A stretch of 64,000 bases of DNA. Source: Acinetobacter sp. UBA3106. Its GTDB lineage: Bacteria > Pseudomonadota > Gammaproteobacteria > Pseudomonadales > Moraxellaceae. Numbering within the stretch: position 1 is the stretch's first letter; every line of letters starts with the position of its first letter. The notes below the pieces were generated by a model. The model searched no databases, was not told the origin of the DNA, and saw nothing but the letters and a program-made list of their open reading frames with translations. The stretch is from assembly GCA_002365595.1 (NCBI GenBank), contig DFAM01000024.1, positions 1 to 64,000 of the forward strand. The letters run 5' to 3'. This document shows positions 1 through 8,474 of the stretch, one piece after another. A program made the translations under genes and the position numbers.

Positions 1-759
1 TTTCACGCGGTGCTTGGTGGCGAGATATTTACCATTTGACAGAATTTCCATCATGTCACCGATATTCATCACCAGTGTGTTTTCAATCAGTGGAATGTCG
101 ATCCATTCACCGGCTTTATTCAAAACCTGTAAGCCGGGCGCGGTGGGTAACAGCAAGGTGAAGCATTCGTAATCGGTATGTGCGCCAATCCCTTCGGCGT
201 CTTTCACTTCTGGATTATAGGGATAATGTATCAAGCGTAGCTGACTTGGTGCATCAGTAATTTTGCTTTCAAAAAAATCCTCACGAACGCCCAAGGCCAG
301 TGCAAAAGCAGAAAAAATCTGCTGGCTGATCTCACGCAGATGGCTGTAGTATTGGCTGACAATAGACTTGAAATCCGGATGGTCTGGCCATAAGGTAGGC
401 CCAAGTAAAGGACAGCCTTTTCTTACCCCCTGATAATCATAATTGACATCATAGGCTTCTTTTAAGTCATAACTGTTGCCGGCAAACTGTTCTTCGCCAA
501 TCGGCACATAGCCACTATGGTTTTTTGATTTGCCAATATAGTGCTGCATTTTGGTGTCCAGATCCTGAGAAAAATAGGACTGGGTCATTTCAATCAGGGC
601 TTTGGCGTAATCAAAATTAAACTGGCTACCTTGCAGATAAAGAAATCCGACTTCTTTACAGGCATGATCCAGAGCATGAGCAACTTCAATACGATCGGCT
701 AAATCCGGACTTTGTAATTTTGAAATATCAACCAGTGGGAGTACATATTGCGCTTGCAT
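1..759 (-). CDS. 2-oxoglutarate/Fe(II) oxygenase, isopenicillin N synthase-like (3' end off window)
   Basis: The reading frame is open from an ATG at 757-759 to the left edge, giving 253 codons without a stop, so the C-terminus is missing. A GAGGTGA Shine-Dalgarno sequence precedes the ATG. The protein opens with the DIS/LVDI type N-terminus of the isopenicillin N synthase family. It carries the iron ligands of that fold: HTD at about residues 194-196 and a distal His near 250 in a KHRV context, with the 2-oxoglutarate-binding Arg expected just after it. Members oxidise small molecules with O2 and 2-oxoglutarate; the substrate cannot be read from sequence. It lies 77 bases downstream of an ABC ATPase gene on the same strand, probably in one operon under the sigma-54 type promoter at 2710-2725, which suggests use of an imported nitrogen compound. 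A weak hairpin (CCTTC/GAAGG, 803-822) lies in the gap. Confidence 0.85.
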   Translation of the reverse strand, partial: MQAQYVLPLVDISKLQSPDLADRIEVAHALDHACKEVGFLYLQGSQFNFDYAKALIEMTQSYFSQDLDTKMQHYIGKSKNHSGYVPIGEEQFAGNSYDLKEAYDVNYDYQGVRKGCPLLGPTLWPDHPDFKSIVSQYYSHLREISQQIFSAFALALGVREDFFESKITDAPSQLRLIHYPYNPEVKDAEGIGAHTDYECFTLLLPTAPGLQVLNKAGEWIDIPLIENTLVMNIGDMMEILSNGKYLATKHRVK

Positions 760-836
760 GACAATCACCTCTAATGTTGGTCGTCCAACACAGCGATTAA
801 AACCTTCGGGTCGTCCTGAAGGCATTTTGAATAAGA

Positions 837-1718
837 TTATTTATTGCTGCTGACCTTGGTCATACGCGGAATGACTGGCAGTTCTGCCAGTGCCGGATCC
901 AATTCATCTTCTTCAGCATGCACCAGATAATCGACATGTTGTCTTAACTGTTTAAATTCAGGACTAAGCATGACGTCTGGATGGCGTGGACGAGGTAGAT
1001 CAACTTCAATAATTTCCTTGATTTCACCCGGATTGGCTTTCAGTGCAACAATACGGTCGGCCAGTAAAATGGCTTCATCCATATCGTGGGTCACAAAAAT
1101 AATGGTGATATCAATGTTTTGCCACAGGTCCATCAGGTGACGCTGCATTTTTTGCCGCGTATGTGGATCAAGTGCCCCAAAAGGTTCATCCATCAACAGG
1201 ATTTTCGGTTCATTGACCAAAGCCCGGGCAATCGCGACACGCTGTTTCATCCCGCCAGACAACTCATGCGGATACTGGTTTTCATACTTTTCCAGACCAA
1301 TGATATTGATCCATTCACGTGCCTGCGCTTCGGCCGCTGCACTACTTTGGCCTTTCATGCGCGGGCCAAACATGACATTTTCCTTGACGGTTTTCCATGG
1401 AAACAGGGTATAGCCCTGGAACACCATGCCACGCTCTGGACTTGGGCGGGTAATCGGCTGGCCATCCACCAGAATCTCACCACTGCTATAAGGATCCAGA
1501 CCGGCGACTACACGGCTAAAGGTTGACTTGCCGCAACCGGAAGGCCCAATCACACAGATGAACTCCCGCTTATGAATTTTCAAATTTAGTGCATTTAAAA
1601 CCGTACGCTCGGTTTTGCCATGACTGAATTTTTGCGTCAATTGCTTCGCTTCCAGAATCACCGGACGGCTATAAATCTTGTCAAAGTATTCGCGGGTATT
1701 AAATTCAGTGTTTTGCAT
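837..1718 (-). CDS. ABC transporter ATP-binding protein, nitrate/sulfonate/taurine type
   Basis: This is the energising ATPase of an importer, 293 residues. It has Walker A GPSGCGKST near residue 58, the ABC signature LSGGMKQR near 153, Walker B LLMDEP near 178 and the switch His in FVTHDMDEA. Overall it matches the TauB/SsuB/NrtD class. An upstream in-frame ATG would add seven residues, but the start at 1718 is preferred because it overlaps the stop of the permease gene as ATGA, a usual sign of translational coupling. The partner periplasmic binding protein is not seen and may lie left of the window. The substrate is unknown; the associated oxygenase and the nitrogen-type promoter argue for a nitrogen source rather than a sulfonate, but this is inference. 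Confidence 0.9.
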   Translation of the reverse strand: MQNTEFNTREYFDKIYSRPVILEAKQLTQKFSHGKTERTVLNALNLKIHKREFICVIGPSGCGKSTFSRVVAGLDPYSSGEILVDGQPITRPSPERGMVFQGYTLFPWKTVKENVMFGPRMKGQSSAAAEAQAREWINIIGLEKYENQYPHELSGGMKQRVAIARALVNEPKILLMDEPFGALDPHTRQKMQRHLMDLWQNIDITIIFVTHDMDEAILLADRIVALKANPGEIKEIIEVDLPRPRHPDVMLSPEFKQLRQHVDYLVHAEEDELDPALAELPVIPRMTKVSSNK

Positions 1719-2662
1719 CAGTTGGCTCCCGGTTTCCATTTAAATAAGCGTTGTCCCAGTTTCATTAAAATCACATCACAAAGCAGACCAATCACCCCAA
1801 TGATCAGGATCGCGGCAAAGACATTATCAAAGTTCTGATAACGGGCTTGCTGGGTAATGAACCAGGTAATCCCGGAGGTACTGCCGATTAGTTCTGCTAC
1901 GATCAGGTAAGTCCATGCCCAGCCGAGCAGCACACGCAGATTGCGGTAAATTTCAGGCAGGGCGGCAGGAATCACCACATGCAGTAGGCTTTTGAATTTA
2001 TTGGTGCCCAAGGTAAAACCCGCTTCAATCAGGCCACGATCGACCATGCGGGTGGTATTGGCAATAATCAGGATTTGCTGAAACAGGGTTCCAATCACAA
2101 TAATGGCAATTTTTGGTGCATCGTTAATCCCTAAAATAGCCACTGCCAATGCACCAAAGGCTGGAGCAGGCAAGTAACGGAAGAACTCGACAAAGGGTTC
2201 AGTCAGCTGAGATATTTTTTGTGAAAAACCGCACAGGATTCCTAATGGAATACCGATCAGCGAAGCAATGAAAAAGGCACTAAATACCAGCTTGATACTG
2301 TGCCAAAGACTTTGATGAAACCAGGGTGCATCCGCTTGAGCCGGTGGAGTAATAAATGCGGTTACTAGAGCTTTGGCCACTTCATGCGGTGCAGGTAAAT
2401 AGATTGGATTGACCAGCAAGCCTTGCGGCGGTTCAGCGCCTGCATTGACCGCATTTTGCGCTTCTGCATAAAACACCGCTTTATCGATCCGGCTTTCGAC
2501 CTGAAAATAGGCAACACTGCCTGAGTGGGTAATTTGAATTTGTGGATGCCAAATAAAGGGCAAGTAACTTACTGCACACCAGATCAGAATTGGTATTAAA
2601 AAAGACCCCAAGCCAAACAGCAATTTATTTCTTTGACTGAGTTCACGTGCAACGTAACTCAT
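1718..2662 (-). CDS. ABC transporter permease, TauC/SsuC-like
   Basis: Inner-membrane permease of 314 residues with an N-terminal membrane segment at about residues 15-32, a long periplasmic loop of about 90 residues, and then a BPD_transp_1 core of five to six membrane helices. The EAA-type coupling loop is visible as EAGFTLGTNKFKSLLHVV. The long loop after the first helix is larger than in typical TauC or SsuC and could contact the binding protein. A longer TTG-initiated reading exists, but ATG at 2662 is preceded by GAGGGG at good spacing. It is the first gene of the unit permease-ATPase-oxygenase, with a sigma-54 type promoter 48 bases upstream. Confidence 0.88.
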   Translation of the reverse strand: MSYVARELSQRNKLLFGLGSFLIPILIWCAVSYLPFIWHPQIQITHSGSVAYFQVESRIDKAVFYAEAQNAVNAGAEPPQGLLVNPIYLPAPHEVAKALVTAFITPPAQADAPWFHQSLWHSIKLVFSAFFIASLIGIPLGILCGFSQKISQLTEPFVEFFRYLPAPAFGALAVAILGINDAPKIAIIVIGTLFQQILIIANTTRMVDRGLIEAGFTLGTNKFKSLLHVVIPAALPEIYRNLRVLLGWAWTYLIVAELIGSTSGITWFITQQARYQNFDNVFAAILIIGVIGLLCDVILMKLGQRLFKWKPGAN

Positions 2663-2709
2663 AGTGTTGCCCCTCAATATTACAAATTTTATAAAACGTA
2701 ATACTGTTA

Positions 2710-2725
2710 AGCAAAATGGATGCCA
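2710..2725 (-). promoter_or_regulatory. Candidate sigma-54 promoter for the left-edge ABC/oxygenase operon
   Basis: Read on the minus strand the site is TGGCATCCATTTTGCT, with the required GG and GC pairs exactly ten bases apart (consensus TGGCAC-N5-TTGCW). The predicted start site is near 2699 and the permease ATG is at 2662. No enhancer site was identified. Confidence 0.65.
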
Positions 2726-2777
2726 CTTTTTAAATAATTTTTTTATTCATATAAGGCAGTTGGCTATTGCTTGCAAT

Positions 2778-3704
2778 TCATGAAATTTTAAAAAACCCGT
2801 ACAGTTTTACTTTGATCGCTTGCCAATTGGTGGAAATCCAGCAGATAAAAGAACCAATGGTCACTAAAATTGCCCCTTGCCAAAATTCACTCGACAGCCG
2901 GGTTTGTAAAATCAGCATGGAAATTAAGGTAGAAAAGATAGGACTGAAATAGGACAAGGTCAATAAAATGGTGATATTGCCTTGAATAATGCCGACATTC
3001 CAGGCGGCATAGCCAAGCGCAGTGACACAGGACACCAGCAATATATATAGACATGTGCTGAGATCAAAGTGCGGGATTGCGGTGAAGTCATGAGTGAAAA
3101 ACAGTTTAGTCCAGAGCACCAAAGTAATGGCCACAAAGAACAGAGCAATCGGATTATGTCCTTGGCTATATTTTTTGGTCATCACACAATACAGTGACCA
3201 CAGGCTTGCACCCAGAAAAGCCAGCAGGTAGCTGGTCGGATTGATTTGTATATTTTCTGAAAGGGTCGCCCAGCTCATCGACTGGTTGCCGGTTTGCGTC
3301 AGTACAATTCCCAATAAGCTGATGGCTAAGCCCGCCACAACGAAACCATTAAACTTGATTTCTTTAAAAATAATCAGCATGACTATAGTTAAACTCGGCC
3401 ATAAATAGTTGACCAGGCTTACTTCAATCGCTTGTTGTGGTGTTTGCGACAGGGCAATCGCATATGAAAAACACAGCTCATAAATGACAAAGAGAACGGC
3501 TGCAAAAATGAGATAACTTTTGGGAACCTGCTTTAATGTGGGGATACCAAATAACAGCAACAGGATACAGGCACTGAAGCTATACATCAGAGTGACCGCC
3601 AAATCTGCACCGATACTGGCACTGATTTTTTTCAGTAAACCCACAATTGAAGACCATTGCAAAATTGCACTAAAACCGATCAATGTTGCAAGATTTCTAG
3701 ACAT
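2778..3704 (-). CDS. yddG: EamA/DMT family exporter, YddG-like
   Basis: Polytopic inner-membrane protein of 308 residues with about ten hydrophobic segments, the two-repeat EamA layout and the NYLWPSLT signature after helix four that I associate with YddG-type aromatic amino acid exporters. An upstream in-frame start would add 32 polar, cysteine-containing residues unlike a DMT N-terminus, so ATG at 3704 (MSRNLATLIGFSAILQW) is chosen. It is transcribed leftwards and stands alone: the gap to the ABC operon contains that operon's own promoter, and 418 bases separate it from the CoA-transferase genes. Export of aromatic amino acids or similar metabolites is family inference; the true substrate is not visible. 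Confidence 0.8.
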   Translation of the reverse strand: MSRNLATLIGFSAILQWSSIVGLLKKISASIGADLAVTLMYSFSACILLLLFGIPTLKQVPKSYLIFAAVLFVIYELCFSYAIALSQTPQQAIEVSLVNYLWPSLTIVMLIIFKEIKFNGFVVAGLAISLLGIVLTQTGNQSMSWATLSENIQINPTSYLLAFLGASLWSLYCVMTKKYSQGHNPIALFFVAITLVLWTKLFFTHDFTAIPHFDLSTCLYILLVSCVTALGYAAWNVGIIQGNITILLTLSYFSPIFSTLISMLILQTRLSSEFWQGAILVTIGSFICWISTNWQAIKVKLYGFFKIS

Positions 3705-4055
3705 ATGTAGTGCTAAGAAGCTGTCAGGGCAGGTTCTGGGAAGATAAAAAGATTGATGATTATAGCAATTTACACTTGAAGCTATTAATAAATTAGCCAC
3801 CTAGATTGATCAGCAGAATCAAAATAAATGCTTAAATTGAGGTTTTGATGGAAAAAAAGCCACCGGTTGAGGCGGCATTTTTAAATAATGATGATCTGAT
3901 TATTTTTGCAACTCAGTCCGGTTGCAGAACATTATGTCAGACAGACGGCACATCGGTTAGAACGCATCGGGCATCTGCGAGTTATCCATACTTTTAATGT
4001 CCTTTTTATAGTTGAAACTTTTATTTTTAAAGCAGGAAAATCCATGCCAGAAATT
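3705..4055. other. Intergenic stretch with a possible decayed or very short gene
   Basis: Between the exporter and the CoA-transferase genes there is a 49-codon plus-strand reading frame, 3848-3997, beginning MEKKPPVEAAF. From about 3905 an overlapping frame reads LQLSPVAEHYVRQTAHRLER, which looks more protein-like than the first frame. The two could be joined by one frameshift into a single degraded protein end. I recognise no family, and neither frame has a clear ribosome binding site. A TTGCAAC/GTTGCAG hairpin lies at about 3906-3927. Confidence 0.25.
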
Positions 4056-4093
4056 ATTTCCCCTTAAAACTTTAGTCAGCTTTAAGGGGAAAT
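4056..4093 (-). terminator. Hairpin closing the leucine operon
   Basis: A perfect 13-base inverted repeat, ATTTCCCCTTAAA against TTTAAGGGGAAAT with a 12-base loop, sits 30 bases past the stop of the last CoA-transferase gene. The trailing T run is short, so it may be an imperfect intrinsic terminator or an mRNA-protecting hairpin. Confidence 0.6.
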
Positions 4094-4122
4094 GGAGAAT
4101 AGAAGATCACATCAAGACGGCA

Positions 4123-4752
4123 TTACTGAAGCAGTTTTACACCGGTCACTTTTTGAATCTCATCAAAGCTGACGTCTTTCGCCAGTTCCACCAGTTTGAC
4201 CCCCTCAGCGGTAATATCCATTACACCCAAATCACTGATAATCCGGTGTACCACGCCTTTACCGGTCAGCGGCAGGGCACATTGTTCTACAATTTTTGGC
4301 GTGCCATCTTTGGCGCAGTGTTCCATCAATACCACGACTTTTTGTACGCCTGCGACCAAGTCCATGGCACCGCCCATGCCTTTGACTTTTTTGCCCGGAA
4401 TCATCCAGTTGGCCAAATCGCCAGTTTGGGAAACTTCCATGGCACCTAAAATGGCAATGTTGACATGACCGCCACGAATCATGGCAAAAGAGTCAGCGCT
4501 AGAGAAAAATGCCGCGCCTTTGCGGGCAGTGACCGTTTGTTTGCCGGCATTGATCAGGTCTGCATCGACCGTTTTCTGCGTTGGAAATTCACCAATCCCG
4601 AGCAGGCCATTTTCTGACTGTAACCAGACATCCATATTTTCAGGAATATAGTTTGCGACCAGTGTCGGTAAGCCAATGCCTAAATTGACATAGAACCCAT
4701 CTTCCAGTTCCAAAGCGGCACGCTGTGCCATTTCATTACGAGTCCAAGCCAT
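4123..4752 (-). CDS. scoB: 3-oxoacid CoA-transferase subunit B
   Basis: Beta subunit of 209 residues, the usual size, of a family I CoA-transferase. The catalytic glutamate is in the SENGLLGIG motif near residue 46; it forms the glutamyl-CoA thioester. With the alpha subunit directly upstream (stop and start are adjacent at 4752/4753) it moves CoA onto acetoacetate, probably from succinyl-CoA. As the last gene of the liu operon it would activate the acetoacetate released by HMG-CoA lyase, so that thiolase can finish leucine breakdown. AtoA is the alternative name if acetyl-CoA is the donor; sequence alone does not settle the donor. Confidence 0.9.
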   Translation of the reverse strand: MAWTRNEMAQRAALELEDGFYVNLGIGLPTLVANYIPENMDVWLQSENGLLGIGEFPTQKTVDADLINAGKQTVTARKGAAFFSSADSFAMIRGGHVNIAILGAMEVSQTGDLANWMIPGKKVKGMGGAMDLVAGVQKVVVLMEHCAKDGTPKIVEQCALPLTGKGVVHRIISDLGVMDITAEGVKLVELAKDVSFDEIQKVTGVKLLQ

Positions 4753-5460
4753 TTATACAGCCTCCGCTTTTAATGTCATTTGTTCGATGCGTTTTTCAGG
4801 ATTATTATTTAAAACAATCCGGTTGATATAAATGCCGGGAAGATGAATTTCATCGGGATCCAAATCACCAATTTCGACAATTTCTTCCACTTCAGCAATG
4901 CTGATTTTTCCCGCCATGGCACAGACCGGATTAAAGTTTTGTGCCGTTTTACGGAAAATCAGATTCCCGGCTTTATCGGCTTTATAGGCTTTGACCAGCG
5001 CGATATCGGCAGTTAAGGAATTTTCCAGAATATATTCTTTGCCCTCAAATTCACGAACTTCTTTACCTTCGGCAATTAAAGTGCCGACACCAGTCTGGGT
5101 AAAAAAGGCCGGAATACCGGCACCGCCAGCACGAAGTTTTTCAGCCAGTGTCCCTTGCGGAGTCAGTTCGACTTCCAGTTCACCATTTAAATACTGGCGT
5201 TCAAATTCTTTGTTTTCACCCACATAAGATGAAATCATTTTTTTGATTTGTTTGGTTTCCAGCAAAAGACCCAAACCGAAACCATCCACGCCAGCATTGT
5301 TGGAAATACAGGTCAGTTGTTTGGCGCCTGTGTCTTTGAGTGCCGCAATGAGTGCTTCCGGGATACCACATAAACCGAAGCCGCCGACCGCCAGGGTTTG
5401 ACCATCCTGAACAATATCTTGTAATGCAGCCTGTGCATTTTCATAAACTTTATTTGGCAT
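4753..5460 (-). CDS. scoA: 3-oxoacid CoA-transferase subunit A
   Basis: Alpha subunit of 235 residues with the family I CoA-binding glycine motif [13 protein letters not shown] near residue 26 and the conserved [19 protein letters not shown] segment near 105-125. It pairs with subunit B immediately downstream with no gap. A ribosome binding site (AGAGGG) precedes the ATG at 5460. The 107 bases between this gene and the upstream HMG-CoA lyase gene hold two hairpins, so expression could be modulated separately from the first five liu genes. Role: activation of acetoacetate to acetoacetyl-CoA. Confidence 0.9.
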   Translation of the reverse strand: MPNKVYENAQAALQDIVQDGQTLAVGGFGLCGIPEALIAALKDTGAKQLTCISNNAGVDGFGLGLLLETKQIKKMISSYVGENKEFERQYLNGELEVELTPQGTLAEKLRAGGAGIPAFFTQTGVGTLIAEGKEVREFEGKEYILENSLTADIALVKAYKADKAGNLIFRKTAQNFNPVCAMAGKISIAEVEEIVEIGDLDPDEIHLPGIYINRIVLNNNPEKRIEQMTLKAEAV

Positions 5461-5481
5461 TTGATCCCTCTTTTTATTTCT

Positions 5482-5560
5482 GGTCAGTCCTAGGTATGAC
5501 CGAATTGCAACTTTTTATAAATTTTCTGCATGACTTTTTAACCATGAAAAAATCATGCAG
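5482..5560 (-). other. Two hairpins inside the liu operon
   Basis: Between the lyase and the CoA-transferase there are two inverted repeats: GGTCA/TGACC (5482-5501) and CTGCATGA/TCATGCAG (5526-5560). The latter extends inward through TTTTT/AAAAA with one mismatch. They could attenuate transcription or define an mRNA processing point. Confidence 0.45.
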
Positions 5561-5567
5561 TTTAGTT

Positions 5568-6470
5568 TTAAGCACACTTTGTTTGCCAATAGGCATTGGC
5601 ATAGTTCGATGGATTATTACGATTTAATACCTGACTAATGTTACGGCTGGCCTGCATTAAGGCATCCAGGTGAATACCAGTTTCAAAACCCATCTTGGAC
5701 AATAAATAGTACAAGTCTTCCGTGGCCACATTTCCCGAAGCCCCTTTGGCATAGGGGCAACCGCCTAGACCGGCAATTGAAGAGTCAAATATCCGAATGC
5801 CTTGATTCAGCGATTGATAGATATTGGCAATTGCCATGCCGTAAGTATTATGAAAATGACCGGCCAAAACCTGGCTGTCTAATTCGGCAAGACAAACCTC
5901 CCACACCTTTTTCACCCGATCGGGAGTCGCTGTACCGATGGTTTCTCCCAGGGACACTTCATAGCAGCCCATGTCCAATAAGCGTTTACTGACTTTGGCA
6001 ACTTGCTGTGGATCAATAGCGCCTTCATAAGGGCAATCGACCATACAGGACACATAACCGCGAACCTTGATATCATTGGCTTTGGCTGCTGCCATCACAT
6101 CGGTAAACTTCTCAAAACTTTCATCAATGGAACAGTTGATGTTTTTGCGGGTAAAACTTTCAGAAGCTGCGGTAAACACTGCAACCTCTTTACATCCCAC
6201 AGCCAGTGCAGATTCGAAACCTTTCAGGTTTGGAGTAAGTAAGCTGAACTGAATATTCGGATCTTGCGGCAATTGGGCAAACAGCACATCACTGTCTGCC
6301 ATTTGCGGCACCCATTTCGCCGAAACACAGGAACCTACTTCAATCGCCTGCAAACCAGTTTTCATTAAAGCCAGAATCAGATTTTTCCGGTCATCTAGCG
6401 TCAGCGGCGTCTTTTCATTTTGCAGGCCATCGCGTGGCCCGACCTCTACAATTTTGACGAAATCAGTCAT
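5568..6470 (-). CDS. mvaB: Hydroxymethylglutaryl-CoA lyase
   Basis: TIM-barrel lyase of 300 residues that splits HMG-CoA into acetoacetate and acetyl-CoA, the last carbon-carbon cleavage of leucine degradation. The N-terminal VGPRDGLQNE motif holds the metal and substrate residues. The C-terminal signature GLGGCPYAKGASGN carries the catalytic cysteine on its mobile loop, and HFHNTYG supplies metal-binding histidines. Its ATG overlaps the TGA of the carboxylase alpha subunit as ATGA (6467-6470), implying coupled translation. The Pseudomonas equivalent is liuE. Confidence 0.94.
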   Translation of the reverse strand: MTDFVKIVEVGPRDGLQNEKTPLTLDDRKNLILALMKTGLQAIEVGSCVSAKWVPQMADSDVLFAQLPQDPNIQFSLLTPNLKGFESALAVGCKEVAVFTAASESFTRKNINCSIDESFEKFTDVMAAAKANDIKVRGYVSCMVDCPYEGAIDPQQVAKVSKRLLDMGCYEVSLGETIGTATPDRVKKVWEVCLAELDSQVLAGHFHNTYGMAIANIYQSLNQGIRIFDSSIAGLGGCPYAKGASGNVATEDLYYLLSKMGFETGIHLDALMQASRNISQVLNRNNPSNYANAYWQTKCA

Positions 6471-8461
6471 GCAACTTCCTCCGCCAGAGCCTGAAACTCC
6501 ACCAGTTCATCACCGGCTTTGACCTGGTCACCGGCCTGGAAATAGGACGCTGCAATGATACCGTCATGCGGTGCACGAATTGAATATTCCATTTTCATGG
6601 CTTCAAGGGTCATCAGCACATCGTCTTTTTTCACCTGATCATTCGCCGCAACCAGAACTTGGGTAATCACGCCTGGCATCGGTGCTTTTAAATTGCCTTC
6701 AGTACTTTGCGCATCCTCAGAACTGAATTTCTGATTCAAATAAGCAAACTTGTGGCTTTGACCATTTTTGAAAATAGTGAGGCCGTGTGCATTTTGACTA
6801 AACGCAATTTTGTCTTGTTTGCCATTAATCTTGAAATGCGCAGTATTGCTATTGAATAGCTGTCCAGAAATATGAAATTTTTCACCTTGATATTCAGCAA
6901 CAAAACCTTCTTTTTCAGCGCTTAAATTGACTTGAAAAAGTGCTTCATCGAGCTTTAATTTAATGGCATAGCTTGGGCTGATATTGACGCGCCATAGCGT
7001 TTCACTTTGCCAAACCGGATTGCTCGCTGGCTTGTTTTTGCTAAAACGCAACAATAACTCGGTCAATGCCGTTGCCACGACCAACTCAGGTTGCAGTGAT
7101 TGAATATTTTTAAACAAAAATTCATCTTCGCGCTGAATCAGGTTGGTATCCAGTTTGGCATTTTTAAAAGAGTCACAACGAATGATGCGGTCCAGGAAGG
7201 CAATATTGTTGCCCAAACCATCGACATGGAACTGTCCTAAGGCATGATGCATTTGCAATAAAGCGGCTTCACGGTTTTCACCCCAGACAATCAGTTTGGC
7301 AATCATCGGATCGTAATAACTGCTGATTTCATCGCCTTGAACAATACCGCTGTCGACGCGAACATGCTGATTTTGTTCTGGATAGTGCAGATAGCTGATC
7401 TGACCAATGGCAGGAATAAAGCCTTTTTCCGGTTCTTCTGCATACACGCGTGCTTCAATGGCATGGCCATGAATTTTTAACTGATCTTGCTGTTTTGGTA
7501 ATGGCTCGCCAAAGGCAACACGCAATTGCCATTCCACCAGATCAACGTCGGTGATCATCTCAGTGACCGGATGTTCAACCTGTAGACGGGTATTCATTTC
7601 CATGAAATACGCGGTTCCGTCTTGCTCCACAATAAACTCGACTGTGCCTGCACCGACATAATCTACCGCACGTGCAGCATCAATCGCGGCTTGACGCATG
7701 GCATCGAGTTTATCTTGCGCAACCAGTGGTGCAGGTGCTTCTTCAAGCACTTTTTGATGACGGCGTTGTACCGAGCAATCCCGTTCAAATAAATGAACAT
7801 AGTTGCCGTGTGAGTCACCAAATACTTGTACTTCAATATGACGTGGATTAATCACATAGCGTTCAATTAAGACTTCATCATTACCAAAGCTGGATTTGGC
7901 TTCGCTTTTACAAGAAGCCAGTGAACCCAAGAAATCTTCACTGCGTTCAACCAGACGCATGCCTTTACCACCGCCACCGGCACTGGCTTTAATCAGCACT
8001 GGATAGCCAATGCCATCAGCCTGTTGTTTGAGAAAATCAGCATCCTGATTGATGCCGTGATAACCTGGTGTAAGCGGAACACCGGCTTTTTCCATCAAGG
8101 CTTTAGACGTCGCTTTTAAACCCATGGCTAAAATGGCTGCGACTGGTGGACCAATAAAAGTGATGTTGTGGGCTTGGCAGGCTTCGGCAAACTGGTCATT
8201 TTCCGACAAGAAACCATAACCCGGGTGAATGGCTTGTGCGCCAGTTTTTACAGCGGCTTGAATAATGCGATCAATCTGTAAATAACTTTGTGCCGCAGGG
8301 GATTCACCAATATAGATCGCTTCATCGGCCAGTTTCACGTGTTGTGATTGTGCATCGGCATCGGAATAGACCGCCACCGTTGCGATTCCCAGTTTTTTTG
8401 CGCTACGAATCACACGGCAGGCGATTTCACCACGGTTTGCAATTAAGATTTTTTCAAACAT
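6467..8461 (-). CDS. liuD: Methylcrotonyl-CoA carboxylase, biotin-carrying alpha subunit
   Basis: 664 residues with, in order, the biotin carboxylase N-domain (MFEKILIANRGEIACRVIRS), an ATP-grasp domain with the GGGGKGMR glycine loop near 165 and the EMNTRLQVEHPVTE active-site stretch near 290, the biotin carboxylase C-domain, a linker, and a biotinyl domain whose LEAMKMEYS motif near residue 625 contains the lysine that takes biotin. The enzyme carboxylates 3-methylcrotonyl-CoA together with the beta subunit encoded two genes upstream. Related propionyl- or geranyl-CoA carboxylases share the layout; the neighbouring dehydrogenase, hydratase and HMG-CoA lyase favour the leucine enzyme. Confidence 0.93.
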   Translation of the reverse strand: MFEKILIANRGEIACRVIRSAKKLGIATVAVYSDADAQSQHVKLADEAIYIGESPAAQSYLQIDRIIQAAVKTGAQAIHPGYGFLSENDQFAEACQAHNITFIGPPVAAILAMGLKATSKALMEKAGVPLTPGYHGINQDADFLKQQADGIGYPVLIKASAGGGGKGMRLVERSEDFLGSLASCKSEAKSSFGNDEVLIERYVINPRHIEVQVFGDSHGNYVHLFERDCSVQRRHQKVLEEAPAPLVAQDKLDAMRQAAIDAARAVDYVGAGTVEFIVEQDGTAYFMEMNTRLQVEHPVTEMITDVDLVEWQLRVAFGEPLPKQQDQLKIHGHAIEARVYAEEPEKGFIPAIGQISYLHYPEQNQHVRVDSGIVQGDEISSYYDPMIAKLIVWGENREAALLQMHHALGQFHVDGLGNNIAFLDRIIRCDSFKNAKLDTNLIQREDEFLFKNIQSLQPELVVATALTELLLRFSKNKPASNPVWQSETLWRVNISPSYAIKLKLDEALFQVNLSAEKEGFVAEYQGEKFHISGQLFNSNTAHFKINGKQDKIAFSQNAHGLTIFKNGQSHKFAYLNQKFSSEDAQSTEGNLKAPMPGVITQVLVAANDQVKKDDVLMTLEAMKMEYSIRAPHDGIIAASYFQAGDQVKAGDELVEFQALAEEVA

Positions 8462-8474
8462 TGTATGATCCTTA

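Noticed and set aside
1086..1526. 146-codon plus-strand frame opposite the ABC ATPase gene
   Set aside because: Antisense shadow of a well-supported conserved gene. The same applies to many frames opposite liu, urt, ure and catF genes.
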